From Pararhizobium gei (GTDB lineage: Bacteria > Pseudomonadota > Alphaproteobacteria > Rhizobiales > Rhizobiaceae), in contig NZ_CP119409.1 of NCBI RefSeq assembly GCF_029223885.1, positions 2,940,001-3,004,000 on the forward strand: 64,000 nucleotides of DNA. The letters run 5' to 3'. The translations under genes and the position numbers were made by a program. The notes beneath the pieces are model-generated. The model saw only the letters and a list, made by a program, of their open reading frames with translations, was not told the origin of the DNA and ran no database searches. Below are positions 32,544 through 41,843 of the stretch, in pieces (within the stretch, counting starts at the first letter, position 1; each line of letters opens with the position of its first letter).

Positions 32544-32655
32544 GCCAGGCACTTTCCGCGGGGCTGAGGGAAGACGAGCGGAAAGGCTATAGGCGAAGCG
32601 TTTGCCTGCGACGACCGAATTCGGCGATCGTCGCCGGCAGGATCAGACCGCGCGG

Positions 32656-33042
32656 CTAACGGCCGATGACCGGGCAGCCGCGAACATTGGCGAACACGAT
32701 GTTGCGGTAATCGCCATGACGGCGGCCTTCAACCACGACGCGGCGCGGCGAGACATCGACCACGCGGGCGCGGCGCAGACCGTAATCACGCGCCTTGTCC
32801 TCCGCGAGACCGGGGGCGCAGCGGCCGCGGCGTCCATGACCCCAGCCAGGACGCTGGTCGCGATCGCGGTTCCAGTCGCGTTCGTCCCGGTGACGGTCCC
32901 GGTCGCGATACTGAACGTCCAAGACGCCATCTGAATAGAGGCCGAAGCGGATCGTATCCGCGGCAGCCGGGGCGACTGTAGCTCCGAAGGCCGTCAGGCT
33001 TATAAGGCCGGCCAGCGCCAGTTTTGCGAAAATCTGTCTCAT
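32656..33042 (-). CDS. small secreted Arg/Asp-rich hypothetical protein
   Basis: A 128-residue protein. The signal peptide (MRQIFAKLALAGLISLTAFG, cleavage near ATVAPAAAD) is clear. The mature part has a very basic, low-complexity stretch (RDRDRHRDERDWNRDRDQRP then GWGHGRRGRC) followed by a better ordered 60-residue end (KARDYGLRRARVVDVSPRRVVVEGRRHGDYRNIVFANVRGC, two cysteines in total). Similar small proteins occur in rhizobia without known function. The RD repeats may bind RNA, metal or polyanion, which is only a guess. A strong terminator is at 32521-32543. Confidence 0.65.
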   Translation of the reverse strand: MRQIFAKLALAGLISLTAFGATVAPAAADTIRFGLYSDGVLDVQYRDRDRHRDERDWNRDRDQRPGWGHGRRGRCAPGLAEDKARDYGLRRARVVDVSPRRVVVEGRRHGDYRNIVFANVRGCPVIGR

Positions 33043-33182
33043 ATTGATCTCCCGTTATGTGAACTTTGCATCCGCCCTTGCAGTCTTCGAGGGCATTGAG
33101 GAGACATTAGTTTTCTGCGGCTGAACGGAATCGGAATCTGCCGTTCATCGGTGGTTCACGCGAACGGATCAGCAGGCGGGCT

Positions 33183-33587
33183 TTAACGGGATAGAGCCGC
33201 GTCGAAGACCCGAATATTGCGGTAATGGCTGAGACGCGTGACGGCACCATTGTCGAATTCGAATACGAAGACGCTCGGGATCGAATAGGATTGGCCACTG
33301 GCCGGCGGGAAACCGGCCATGGTCTCGCGGTAGTGACCGCGGGCGGTGACATCGACGGCCACGCGCTGCCCGAACGCGTCGTGCATCAGCACCATATCGC
33401 TGAAGCTCTCATCGAAATGGCGAAAATAGTCCATAACCGCCATGCGGAGTGGCTCGGCGCCGATGGTCCGCTGGCCGGTCAATGAATCAAGCGCCACATC
33501 CTCGTCCAGAAACCGCGCCAGCGCCTCGAAATTCCGTTCGTTCAGTGCTTCCATAAAATGACTGGCAATGGTTTGTGCATCGGTCAT
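33183..33587 (-). CDS. nuclear transport factor 2 family protein
   Basis: A 134-residue NTF2-like protein starting at ATG 33585-33587 (MTDAQTIASHFMEALNERNF), preceded by GGGGGAAAAC. The fold is read from the helix ASHFMEALNERNFEALARFLDEDVALDSL, then DYFRHFDESFSDMVLMHDAFG, and QRVAVDVTARGHYRETMAGFP and the final YSIPSVFVFEFDNGAVTRLSHYRNI. It is a fifth NTF2-fold gene in the window but outside the accessory segment. It lies downstream of yjbQ on the same strand with a 105-bp gap. Confidence 0.75.
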   Translation of the reverse strand: MTDAQTIASHFMEALNERNFEALARFLDEDVALDSLTGQRTIGAEPLRMAVMDYFRHFDESFSDMVLMHDAFGQRVAVDVTARGHYRETMAGFPPASGQSYSIPSVFVFEFDNGAVTRLSHYRNIRVFDAALSR

Positions 33588-33692
33588 GTTTTCCCCCACG
33601 GTCGGGACGGCGATAGCCATCGGCGGTCGATAATATAAGGGCGTCGGTCGTGTTCCGGAAGACGTGCCGCGACTCATCCGGCCTGATCTGCC

Positions 33693-34115
33693 TTATCCGG
33701 AAACATGCAAGACGATCTCCCGACGGTGCGGCCGGTCGCGATGCTCGAACAGATAAAGCCCCTGCCAGGTACCCAGCATCATCCGTCCACCGGCCACCGG
33801 GATACCGATCGAGACCTGAGTCAGCGCCGCCTTGATATGGGCCGGCATGTCGTCCGCACCTTCGTCCGTGTGAACAACCCAGCGCATGGACGGATCGGTT
33901 GAAGGCGGCACGAGACGCTTGAAGAACTGGTCGAGATCGCGCCGGACATCGGGATCGGCATTTTCCTGAATGACCAGGGAACAGGAGGTATGGCGTACGA
34001 AAACGGCGAGCAGCCCCTCCCCGGCTCCGGCCGTGCGCAGAAAGGCATCGGCTTCGCCGGTAAATTCATAGAGGCCGGCCCCGCGCGTGGACAGCGTCAA
34101 AATGGTTTGTGGCAT
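33693..34115 (-). CDS. yjbQ: YjbQ/UPF0047 secondary thiamine-phosphate synthase-like protein
   Basis: A 140-residue protein of the YjbQ family. The pattern is VFVRHTSCSLVIQENADPDVRRDLDQFFKRLVP (about 40-72) with the conserved His and Asp, then RWVVHTDEGADDMPAHIKAALTQVSIGIPV, and a closing GRMMLGTWQGLYLFEHRD with EIVLHVSG. YjbQ has weak thiamine phosphate synthase activity when overexpressed; its real role is unclear. It is in a minus-strand row with DUF1428 (55 bp upstream) and P450, probably not a functional pathway. Confidence 0.88.
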   Translation of the reverse strand: MPQTILTLSTRGAGLYEFTGEADAFLRTAGAGEGLLAVFVRHTSCSLVIQENADPDVRRDLDQFFKRLVPPSTDPSMRWVVHTDEGADDMPAHIKAALTQVSIGIPVAGGRMMLGTWQGLYLFEHRDRPHRREIVLHVSG

Positions 34116-34170
34116 GGTCCTCCCGCCCCTTCGTCTTCGTTCGAAGGTGATCCGCCGCTATGTCGACAGT

Positions 34171-34524
34171 TCACATCTCAAGGAAGCTTTGGAAGCCGCC
34201 ATAGATCATCCGCTTGCCGTCGAAGGGCATAGTCCACCGGTCCGGAGCAAGACGGGGGTCGGCCATCACTTTTGCATTGATCGCGTCGCGCTCCTCTCGG
34301 GAAGGATAGGTAATCCACGAGAAGATCACCACTTCATCCTCCTTCGCCATCACAGCGCGGGGAAAGGACGTCAGCTCGCCGTAGGGCACGTCGTCCCCCA
34401 CACATTCCACATAGGACAGCGCGCCATATTCCTTCCAGACCTCCCCGGCGGCGCGCGCCATCGCCTGATAGGCCGCCATATTGTCCTTCGGAACGGCGAC
34501 GATAAATCCATCGACATAAGGCAT
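34171..34524 (-). CDS. DUF1428 domain-containing protein
   Basis: A 117-residue protein. The family begins MPYVDGFIVAVPKDNMAAYQ, then ARAAGEVWKEYGALSYVECVGDDVPYGELTSFPRAVMAKEDEVVIFSWITYPSREERDAINAKVMADPR and ends RMIYGGFQSFLEM. This is a dimeric alpha/beta-barrel fold of unknown function (RNA signal-recognition-particle-like annotations are spurious). The start at 34522-34524 follows GGAGGAGG. It lies between P450 and yjbQ on the same strand. Confidence 0.9.
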   Translation of the reverse strand: MPYVDGFIVAVPKDNMAAYQAMARAAGEVWKEYGALSYVECVGDDVPYGELTSFPRAVMAKEDEVVIFSWITYPSREERDAINAKVMADPRLAPDRWTMPFDGKRMIYGGFQSFLEM

Positions 34525-34601
34525 CTTAATTTCCTCCTCCTTGAGCATCGGGAACAAGATGGGCCAGAGCAGCGGATAGTCAACCTCTGCAACCGGCGCG
34601 G

Positions 34602-35978
34602 TTACCCCTTCCCACCCCGCACATCGACGTTCATCATCAGGTTGGGCTTTGGCCTGAGCGTCACCTTCATGACCGGCGCCGGCGGCTCAGCATCGCGGTT
34701 TGCGAGCTTGAACGCGCGAAGAAGGACCGCCAGTACCGCGACGGCCTCCATGAGCGCGAAGGCATTGCCGATGCAGACACGGGGGCCGGCACCGAAGGGC
34801 ATATAGGCATAGCGGTGCCGCGCCCTGGCCGCATCCGGGGCGAAGCGTTCCGGATCGAAAAGCTCCGGCTCTGTCCAGAGCGATGCATGGCGATGGACGG
34901 CATAAATCGGAACATAGAGAACGCTTCCCGCCGGGATCGTATAGGTGCCCAGCCGAAAATCCCGCATCGCGGTGCGGGTTATGATGGGTGCCGGCGGATA
35001 AAGCCGCATGGCCTCGGAAAAGACCTGCCGGGTATAGACGAGCTGGCCGATATGGGCGGCGCGGAGCGGTTCGCCTGAGGTCACCGCGTCGATTTCGGCG
35101 AGGACTTTGGCCTCCTCTTCCGGATGGCGGGCCAGCAGGTGGAAGGTCCAGGCGAGCCCGAGCGCCGTTGTTTCATGTCCTGCGGTGATGAACGTCAGGA
35201 GATTGTCGATGATCTCCTCGTCGCTCATCATGCGACCGCTCTCCGGATCGGCGGCGGTCAGCAGCATGTTGACCAGATCGTTCGTGGCGACGGGGTTGCG
35301 TCGCCGTGCGTCGATCACAGCGGCAAGGCTCGATCGCAGAAACAGAACAGATGCGCGTGCCTTGCGCCGGCCGGGATAGGGCATCCATTCCGGTACGCCG
35401 AGAACACTGAGTGCAAAAGTCCAGCCGCTGGGCTTGAGATAGTCGGTAATGCTCCGTTCGACCTGGGCGACGTCGATCCCGTGGCCACCGGACATCATGG
35501 TTTCGACGATGATATCGAATGTCATGCGCATCATCTCGTGGCCGATATCGAGAACCCCGCCGCCCCGGCTCAGCCACCGGTCGCGCGTCCGCCCGGCGGT
35601 TTCAATCATGCCCGGCAGGAGTTCCACCAGCTTGTCATGGCGAAAAGCGCCGGCCACGGACTGGCGCTGCCATTTCCAGTGATCGCCGTCCGCCGTCAGA
35701 AGGCCCTGCCCCAGAGCCGGACCCAGCGCGCGCCGGACATCCTCGCCCTTTCCCAGGACGTCCGCATTCTTGACGAGCGCCTCATGGATCAGCACGGGAT
35801 CGGCAAGATAGATCCTGAGCTGGTTTGAAATCCTGGTGAAGACCACCGGCTCCGTAAAAATAGACGGCGGCAGGGCTTCCAGCGGGTTCCTGATCAAGGA
35901 AAGCACAACCCGCGGCGTCGAATGCCGGGTAATCGGGAAATCTCGCGGCATAGACTGATCGTCTGCAACATTGTTCAA
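34602..35978 (-). CDS. cytochrome P450
   Basis: A 458-residue monooxygenase. Landmarks: I-helix AGHETTALGLAW (about 268-279), K-helix ExxR in SEAMRLYPPAP, the PERF-type DPERFAPD, and the heme loop FGAGPRVCIGNAFALMEAV (Cys near 405). The N-terminus is soluble, so it is a class I bacterial P450 needing a ferredoxin and a reductase that are not nearby. The start is TTG at 35976-35978 with AAGGAG seven bases upstream. It belongs with fatty-acid or terpene-type CYP groups by general look, but a subfamily cannot be fixed. The upstream DUF930 gene is on the same strand. Confidence 0.93.
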   Translation of the reverse strand: MNNVADDQSMPRDFPITRHSTPRVVLSLIRNPLEALPPSIFTEPVVFTRISNQLRIYLADPVLIHEALVKNADVLGKGEDVRRALGPALGQGLLTADGDHWKWQRQSVAGAFRHDKLVELLPGMIETAGRTRDRWLSRGGGVLDIGHEMMRMTFDIIVETMMSGGHGIDVAQVERSITDYLKPSGWTFALSVLGVPEWMPYPGRRKARASVLFLRSSLAAVIDARRRNPVATNDLVNMLLTAADPESGRMMSDEEIIDNLLTFITAGHETTALGLAWTFHLLARHPEEEAKVLAEIDAVTSGEPLRAAHIGQLVYTRQVFSEAMRLYPPAPIITRTAMRDFRLGTYTIPAGSVLYVPIYAVHRHASLWTEPELFDPERFAPDAARARHRYAYMPFGAGPRVCIGNAFALMEAVAVLAVLLRAFKLANRDAEPPAPVMKVTLRPKPNLMMNVDVRGGKG

Positions 35979-36059
35979 TTGGCGGCTCCTTGCTCTGCAA
36001 CGGACATTCTTCCTGCGCCGAAGCGCGCCATTCGCTGAACAATGGTCCAGGCAGCCCGG

Positions 36060-37154
36060 TCAATCACGCGGAAAATTTCGCGCTTGCCATTCATTTGGGG
36101 GCACGGCGCCACCGATGGAATAGCTGAAGGCGGATATACCGTCTGCGGCTTGCGTGACGGTGCAGCGGAAATCAATGTCGTACCATCCGTTCGCGCTTCG
36201 AAAGGCGCCGCGGGTCGCCGTCAGGCTATTCCCGGAAAAAGGCGATCCCTGCTTCTGCGGGTCGAAGAACAGACCCATCGGCGGCGTTTCGGGCCGATCG
36301 CGGCGGATCTGTTCCAGAGCCTCGACCATGCACATCTGCACGATACGGCGTTCACGCGACAGTTTGCCCAGCGCCTGGCGCACCCGCGGGTCCGAGAGCG
36401 CATCGGCAGAGTAGAGCTTCCTCGCCGGCTTGAGGTCTGCAAGCGGCTGTCGCGAGCCGCCGCCTGTCACCGAAGCATCCCGCACGATCTCGGCCTGCAC
36501 CTGCGGACGCGGTTGCGGTATCACGGTTTCGGGTTTGGTCTCAGCTTCCGGTGCGGTCTTTTCGATTGCTTGCGGCTCACTGATGCTCTCGCGCGTGGTT
36601 GCGGCTTCCGGCAAGGCGAGGTCCGGCAGCTTGGCTGAAACTGCGGTGTCTGCGGGTTTCGCTTCTGACGCAGGCTTGAGCTGGTCTGCCGTACCGGGTT
36701 TTACCTGCTCGGTTTTTGACGGTTCAGAGCCTTTCAGGTCCAACGCGGAGGACTGACCGGAAGCCGGTTCCTTGTCCCCCTCTTTCGAAGCGGATTCCAG
36801 CGCCAGCGGTTGGCGTTCATCCGGCGGCTTCTGGTTCGCCGACTTCGTTGTCGCAGGCTCGTTCGCGGTCTTTTCCTTTTGCACATCGGCGGGCTTGCGA
36901 GCCGCCTGCTGCGGTTCGCTATTGGCGGGCTTCGTCTTCGCTGCCTTTTCCGGAGGTTGCTCCTGCTTCTTCTCAGGCTCCTTCTTCACCGGCTCGGGAA
37001 CCATCTCTACCTTGACGGTCTCCTCCTTCTCGGGCTCCGGCGGGCTGGGGGGCAGGCGAAAGAGAAAGAGGCCGGCAAGCGCTGCATGCAGCACGACGGA
37101 GGCAAGCACGCCCGCTCCAAAACCTCCACGTCGTTTTTCGCGATCCTGCTGCAT
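36060..37154 (-). CDS. DUF930 protein with TonB-like N-terminal half
   Basis: A 364-residue protein. Residues 9-30 form a membrane anchor (GAGVLASVVLHAALAGLFLF) followed by a long Pro/Lys/Glu-rich rod (about 35-240, with PEPEKEE, EPVKKEPEKKQEQPPEK) as in TonB/TolA proteins. The C-terminal 110 residues carry the DUF930 part: DPRVRQALGKLSRERRIVQMCMVEALEQIR, then FRSANGWYDIDFRCTVTQ and AFSYSIGGAVPP. DUF930 occurs mainly in rhizobia and its role is unknown, perhaps envelope transfer of energy or a structural link. The start is ATG 37152-37154; the frame is open to 37274. Confidence 0.82.
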   Translation of the reverse strand: MQQDREKRRGGFGAGVLASVVLHAALAGLFLFRLPPSPPEPEKEETVKVEMVPEPVKKEPEKKQEQPPEKAAKTKPANSEPQQAARKPADVQKEKTANEPATTKSANQKPPDERQPLALESASKEGDKEPASGQSSALDLKGSEPSKTEQVKPGTADQLKPASEAKPADTAVSAKLPDLALPEAATTRESISEPQAIEKTAPEAETKPETVIPQPRPQVQAEIVRDASVTGGGSRQPLADLKPARKLYSADALSDPRVRQALGKLSRERRIVQMCMVEALEQIRRDRPETPPMGLFFDPQKQGSPFSGNSLTATRGAFRSANGWYDIDFRCTVTQAADGISAFSYSIGGAVPPNEWQARNFPRD

Positions 37155-37348
37155 GGTCCGGAAAATAGAGCCTGATACTGACCTGAGAATGGCCTGAGAG
37201 AAATGATCAGCCGGTCGATGCCGGAACGAAATTTTCTGACGCAATGCTACCCGCGTGCAGCTTTCGCCAAACATATAGGAAGACTGCGCCGACCTTCAAA
37301 GAGAGGCAACAATTCGCAACGGAAAGACATCAGCCGTCAGCAATAAAA

Positions 37349-37379
37349 AACCCGGCCAGTGCTCTCGCTGACCGGGTTT
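37349..37379 (-). terminator. Rho-independent terminator of rpoD
   Basis: AACCCGGCCAG (37349-37359) pairs with CTGACCGGGTT (37368-37378) with one mismatch and an 8-nt loop. It lies 22 bp after the rpoD stop. On the minus strand the stem is followed by TTTTTATTGC. The plus side also has GGGTTTTC, so it could act in both directions. Confidence 0.8.
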
Positions 37380-37400
37380 TCATTCGCCAACTTTTTTAAC

Positions 37401-39449
37401 TCAGCTGTCGAGGAACGACCGCAGCTTGCGGCTCCGGCTCGGGTGCTTGAGCTTTCGCAGCGCCTTCGCTTCGATCTGGCGAATACGTTCGCGGGTAACC
37501 GAGAACTGCTGGCCGACTTCTTCCAGCGTGTGGTCGGTGTTCATGCCGATGCCGAAGCGCATGCGCAGAACGCGTTCTTCACGCGGGGTGAGCGAGGCGA
37601 GAACGCGGGTCGTGGTTTCGCGCAGGTTCGCCTGGATGGCGGCGTCGATCGGCAGAAGCGCGTTCTTGTCCTCGATGAAATCGCCGAGGTGGCTGTCTTC
37701 CTCGTCGCCCACGGGGGTTTCGAGCGAAATCGGCTCCTTGGCGATCTTCAGGACCTTGCGGACCTTTTCGAGCGGCATCGCGAGCTTTTCGGCCAGCTCC
37801 TCCGGGGTCGGCTCGCGGCCGATTTCGTGCAGCATCTGGCGCGATGTGCGGACGATCTTGTTGATCGTTTCGATCATGTGCACCGGAATGCGGATCGTGC
37901 GGGCCTGGTCGGCGATCGAGCGGGTGATCGCCTGCCGAATCCACCAGGTCGCATAGGTCGAGAACTTGTAGCCGCGGCGGTACTCGAACTTATCGACCGC
38001 CTTCATCAGGCCGATATTGCCTTCCTGGATGAGGTCGAGGAACTGCAGGCCGCGATTGGTGTATTTCTTGGCGATGGAGATGACGAGACGCAGGTTCGCC
38101 TCAACCATTTCCTTCTTGGCGATGCGCGCTTCGCGTTCGCCCTTCTGAACCATGGAAACGATGCGGCGGAATTCGGCGATGGAGATGCCGGTTTCCGTTG
38201 CCAAGCTCTGGATCTCACCGCGAATGTTGCGGATCATCGTGCCTTCGTTCTTGGCAAATTCCTTCCAGCCCTTCGCGGCCAGATTGGCAATCGACTTCAT
38301 CCAGTTCGGATCGAGCTCTGCGCCGGAATATTGTTCGAGGAAACTATCGCGCTTGACGCCATAGCTTTCGGCCAAACGCAGCAGACGGCCCTCGTTCTGC
38401 ATCAGACGCTTGGAAATGTCGTAGAGCTGCTCGACTAGACTATCGACGCGATTCTGGTTCAGCGACAGAGACTTGACGGCCGTGATAAGCTCGTCCTTCA
38501 GCTCCTTGTAGCGGCGCTCCTGTGCGGGAGACAGCGTGCCGGTTGCCTGAAGCCGGGCTTCGACCTGCTGATCCTGGAGCTTGCGCAGCTTCTTGTACGT
38601 CTCGGCAATCGTGTCGAGGGTTTCCATGACCTGCGGACGCAGTTCTGCTTCCATCGCGGCAAGCGAAAGATTGGACTCGTCGTCGTCCTCTTCCTCTTCC
38701 TCGGCAGGCTGGCCCTCGCCACCGACATTGGTAACATCGTCGTCATTGCGCGGACGACGGTTCTTTTCCTTTTCCTCGGCGGCCTTGCGGTCCGCCTCGA
38801 TCTTTTCAGGCGACTGGAACTGCGGCGCGGCTTTGGCTTCCGGGCCGGAATAGGTGGTTTCGAGATCGATGATCTCGCGAAGCAGCGTATTGCCCTCGTT
38901 AAGCTCGTCGCGCCATATGATGATGGCCTGAAAGGTCAACGGGCTCTCGCAGAGACCGGCGATCATTGTCTCGCGGCCAGCCTCGATGCGCTTGGCGATT
39001 GCAATTTCGCCCTCTCGCGACAAAAGCTCGACCGAGCCCATTTCACGCAGGTACATGCGCACCGGATCGTCGGTGCGATCGGTCGGCTCTTTTTTCTTGG
39101 CAGTAGCGACGGCAGTACCGCTGGAGGGCGCAAGCTCGCCGCCTTCGCTCTCTCCTTCGGTGTCATTGTCCTCTTCCTCGGCCGCAGGACCGCCCTCGTC
39201 GGCTTCTTCATCCTCGACGACGTTGATGCCCATCTCGCTGAGCATGGCCATGATGTCCTCGATCCGGTCGGGATCGACCTGGTCCGACGGCAGGACTTCA
39301 TTGAGTTCGTCCATAGTGACATAGCCGCGCTTCTTGGCGGCCTTGATCATCTTCTTGACGGCGTCATCCGAGAGATCGAGAAGCGGGCCATCAGGTGCGC
39401 CTTCGCGTTCGCCTTCTGCTTCTTCGTTCTCTTTGACCTTGGTTGCCAT
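37401..39449 (-). CDS. rpoD: RNA polymerase primary sigma factor RpoD (sigma-70)
   Basis: A 682-residue sigma-70. Region 1.1 is at the start ([20 protein letters not shown]), followed by an acidic linker typical of rhizobia. The non-conserved region has [20 protein letters not shown]. Region 2 shows [20 protein letters not shown] and [20 protein letters not shown], region 3 follows with [18 protein letters not shown], and region 4 has [20 protein letters not shown] and [20 protein letters not shown]. The start at 39447-39449 ([12 protein letters not shown]) matches the usual rhizobial N-terminus. The strong terminator at 37349-37379 follows. The usual dnaG neighbour is displaced to 45062. Confidence 0.98.
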   Translation of the reverse strand: MATKVKENEEAEGEREGAPDGPLLDLSDDAVKKMIKAAKKRGYVTMDELNEVLPSDQVDPDRIEDIMAMLSEMGINVVEDEEADEGGPAAEEEDNDTEGESEGGELAPSSGTAVATAKKKEPTDRTDDPVRMYLREMGSVELLSREGEIAIAKRIEAGRETMIAGLCESPLTFQAIIIWRDELNEGNTLLREIIDLETTYSGPEAKAAPQFQSPEKIEADRKAAEEKEKNRRPRNDDDVTNVGGEGQPAEEEEEDDDESNLSLAAMEAELRPQVMETLDTIAETYKKLRKLQDQQVEARLQATGTLSPAQERRYKELKDELITAVKSLSLNQNRVDSLVEQLYDISKRLMQNEGRLLRLAESYGVKRDSFLEQYSGAELDPNWMKSIANLAAKGWKEFAKNEGTMIRNIRGEIQSLATETGISIAEFRRIVSMVQKGEREARIAKKEMVEANLRLVISIAKKYTNRGLQFLDLIQEGNIGLMKAVDKFEYRRGYKFSTYATWWIRQAITRSIADQARTIRIPVHMIETINKIVRTSRQMLHEIGREPTPEELAEKLAMPLEKVRKVLKIAKEPISLETPVGDEEDSHLGDFIEDKNALLPIDAAIQANLRETTTRVLASLTPREERVLRMRFGIGMNTDHTLEEVGQQFSVTRERIRQIEAKALRKLKHPSRSRKLRSFLDS

Positions 39450-40078
39450 GTACTCGTCGCTTTCCTTGGACAGCATTCGCCGCATGAGCGGTGCAAACTT
39501 TTTCGAGGCTCGGGCGCATCAGTTGCACCCGCCGCGAATCATTACCCCTGACGTAACGGGATGACGTTTAATTCCGCATTAACCACGCCGTTCACAACGT
39601 GGTCAGAGCCGGAATGCTGCAACAGCATAGCCGGTCCGGCATCACTTCAATGATGATCGCGTCAGTCGAACCCATTTCACCTACTTTATTGGAAATGGTG
39701 ATTCCCACAATTTCTGGTCCCGTCAAGCATTTCCGGTCGAAAACCATTGAAAAGGGCAAAAAAAGCCCATCAAAGTCTTCACGTCCCGGATTCAGGGCTT
39801 ATGCCCGAAATGTAGGAACTGTTCGCTGAAAGGCAAGGGTTCGCCGGATTTTCACAAAATGGGAACATTCGAAAAATGGGAGCCGTTTTGTTCCTGTGAC
39901 CGAAGATAATCACCGCCGTCCGGAAATCAAGCGACAGAGCGGCATAAACCCGGCCCGCGCCGACAAGCGCGCGTCGGGAGGTGGGTGAGTATTGTGCTAA
40001 GGTATTTGCCGTTGCGATTGCAGCCAGCAAGCAGGTAGATTGCGGTGTTGGCTGAAAAAGGGAGATCAAGGAGATTTC
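39450..40078. other. intergenic region between rpoD and the LprI-like gene
   Basis: A 629-bp non-coding stretch carrying the rpoD upstream region. Short ORFs (for example 39599-39829 on the plus strand) have no family resemblance. An imperfect GGAACA / TGTTCC pair occurs at about 39861-39893. I see no clear sigma-70 promoter, tRNA or terminator. Confidence 0.4.
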
Positions 40079-40486
40079 ATGAAAGGCATGCTTTTCCATG
40101 CTCTGATGCTCGCCTTGGCAACAGGCCCAGTGCAAGCCGCTGACGATTGTGCCAATGCGTCGGATCAGACGACGATGACTATGTGTGCCGGCGACGCGTT
40201 GAAAAAATCCGACAGGCTGTTGAACGATCTCTACAAGCAAATTGAAGCCCGGCTGAAGGACGATGCCGACACGAAAAAGCGTCTGGTCGGCGCGCAAAAA
40301 GCCTGGCTGGGCTTTCGCGATGCCGAATGCGCCTTCTCGTCTTCCGCAGTGGATCAAGGCACAGTCTACCCGATGATCTACGCCATGTGCCTCGATGGTC
40401 TGACGCAATTGCGCGTGAAGGATTTGCAGACCTATCTGGCCTGCGAGGAAGGCGACCTCAGTTGCCCGGTTCCGGGAGCAGACTGA
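40079..40486 (+). CDS. LprI-like lysozyme-inhibitor family secreted protein
   Basis: A 135-residue secreted protein. The signal peptide is MKGMLFHALMLALATGPVQA followed by ADDCANASDQTTMTMCAG. The mature part fits the LprI/DUF1311 family: cysteine-rich start DCANASDQTTMTMCAG, then LLNDLYKQIEARLKDDADTKKRLVGAQKAWLGFRDAECAF and YPMIYAMCLDGLTQLRVKDLQTYLAC. Some members inhibit lysozyme; others are of unknown role. ATG 40079 follows AAGGAGATTTC. It is alone on the plus strand ahead of the SDR gene. Confidence 0.87.
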   Translation: MKGMLFHALMLALATGPVQAADDCANASDQTTMTMCAGDALKKSDRLLNDLYKQIEARLKDDADTKKRLVGAQKAWLGFRDAECAFSSSAVDQGTVYPMIYAMCLDGLTQLRVKDLQTYLACEEGDLSCPVPGAD

Positions 40487-40582
40487 ACGCCTTCAGACCT
40501 GCACCAATCCAAAAGACAGTCGCCGCCCCCACCGCAGGGGTATCTGACGAACATTGAAATGCTTCAACAGGACAAACGGACC

Positions 40583-41353
40583 ATGAGCATAGTCGACAGG
40601 TTTTCCCTCAAGGGCCGGGTGGCGCTTGTCACCGGCGGCGGCCGCGGTCTTGGGCTGGAAATCGCCAAGGCGCTTGCCGAGGCAGGTGCTCATGTCGTCA
40701 TAACCGGCCGGACGGCGACGGCGCTCGAAGAGGCCGTGGCCAGGATTGCAGCAACCGGCGGAAGCGCCGAAGCAGCCGCCTTTGACATTGCGGACGCGCA
40801 AGCGCAGCGCGCGGTTCTCGCCGATATCGACCAGCGCCATGGCCGGCTCGATATCCTCGTCAACAATGTCGGCGCCCGCGACCGTCGGCCGCTCGCCGAT
40901 TTCGACGATGCCGCCGTTCTCGCCCTCATCCAGACGGACCTCATCGCCTCCCTCACCCTGTCGCGCGACGCCGCCGTGATCATGAAGCGCAACGGGCACG
41001 GGCGGCTGATCTCCATCACCTCGATCAACGGACAGGTGGCAATGCCGGGTGACGGCATCTACCCTGCGGCAAAGCAAGGCCTGACCGGCCTGATGCGCTC
41101 CATGGCGGTGGAGTACGGCCCTTTCGGCATTACCAGCAATGCCATCGCGCCGGGCTGGTTCGCCACCGAAACCAATGCGGTGATGGCCGCCAACGAAGAC
41201 CTCATGCCCTTCGTGCGCCAGCGCATTCCGGCTCAGCGCTGGGGGCGACCGGACGAAATCGCCGGTGCGGCCCTGTTTCTGGCGAGCGATGCCGCCTCCT
41301 TCGTCAACGGGCACGTGCTGACGGTGGATGGCGGGATGACGGTCAGGATGTAA
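40583..41353 (+). CDS. SDR family oxidoreductase (gluconate 5-dehydrogenase-like)
   Basis: A 256-residue classical short-chain dehydrogenase. The start is MSIVDRFSLKGRVALVTGGG with the TGGGRGLG dinucleotide loop (18-25). VNNVGARD gives the NNAG-like motif, and the catalytic segment is SITSINGQVAMPGDGIYPAAKQG (Ser, Tyr, Lys: Y and K in YPAAK). The end is AGAALFLASDAASFVNGHVLTVDGG. The overall pattern is similar to gluconate/3-oxoacyl-type dehydrogenases. It is probably an NADP-dependent sugar or polyol dehydrogenase. It converges on the OsmC gene with an 11-bp gap. Confidence 0.92.
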   Translation: MSIVDRFSLKGRVALVTGGGRGLGLEIAKALAEAGAHVVITGRTATALEEAVARIAATGGSAEAAAFDIADAQAQRAVLADIDQRHGRLDILVNNVGARDRRPLADFDDAAVLALIQTDLIASLTLSRDAAVIMKRNGHGRLISITSINGQVAMPGDGIYPAAKQGLTGLMRSMAVEYGPFGITSNAIAPGWFATETNAVMAANEDLMPFVRQRIPAQRWGRPDEIAGAALFLASDAASFVNGHVLTVDGGMTVRM

Positions 41354-41364
41354 AACGTATCCCT

Positions 41365-41766
41365 TCAGGCGTTGATTGTGACCGGCACGCCGCGACGGAG
41401 CGAATTGGAGACCATACAGGTGGCCTTTGCCCGCGTGATCAGCGCCTGCGGGTCCGAGCCATCGAGCATTTCGCAGGAGACCGCCATAGTAGCGGCCGTC
41501 GCCAGCAACGGCTCGCCGTCCAGATCCAGGGTGACGGAAACGGCAATATTGCCGATCTCGACATGCATCAGCGCGGCGGTGTAACGCAGGTCGTTGCAAA
41601 AGCAGCCGCCCAGCGCAAGTGCCAGAAGCTGGGCTCCGTTGAAGCCCAGCCCGAGGCCGCCGGCCTTCCCCGCCGGCCGGTCGATGACGACGGTGTGGCC
41701 GCCCGCCCAGCCTATCGCAGCCTGCGTATCATGGATATTGCGCAACTCCACCACAACCGATGCCAT
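41365..41766 (-). CDS. OsmC family protein (peroxiredoxin-like)
   Basis: A 133-residue OsmC/Ohr-fold protein that reduces organic peroxides in the best-studied members. Both redox cysteines appear in context: GGCFCNDLRYTAALM (about 52-66) for the first, and AKATCMVSNSLRRGVPVTI near 115 for the second. The N-terminus has HTVVIDRP. The start is ATG 41764-41766 after GGGAGGCGGGAAG. It converges with the SDR gene. Confidence 0.87.
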   Translation of the reverse strand: MASVVVELRNIHDTQAAIGWAGGHTVVIDRPAGKAGGLGLGFNGAQLLALALGGCFCNDLRYTAALMHVEIGNIAVSVTLDLDGEPLLATAATMAVSCEMLDGSDPQALITRAKATCMVSNSLRRGVPVTINA

Positions 41767-41843
41767 CTTCCCGCCTCCCGCGTTTTCACGCGTCAGCCTA
41801 GTGTTCACGGGTTTATTTTGCAATTGCACGCATCCAGCGCGCC

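Noticed and set aside
39779..40408. 209-codon minus-strand ORF
   Set aside because: Mostly antisense to the LprI-like gene, without domain features.
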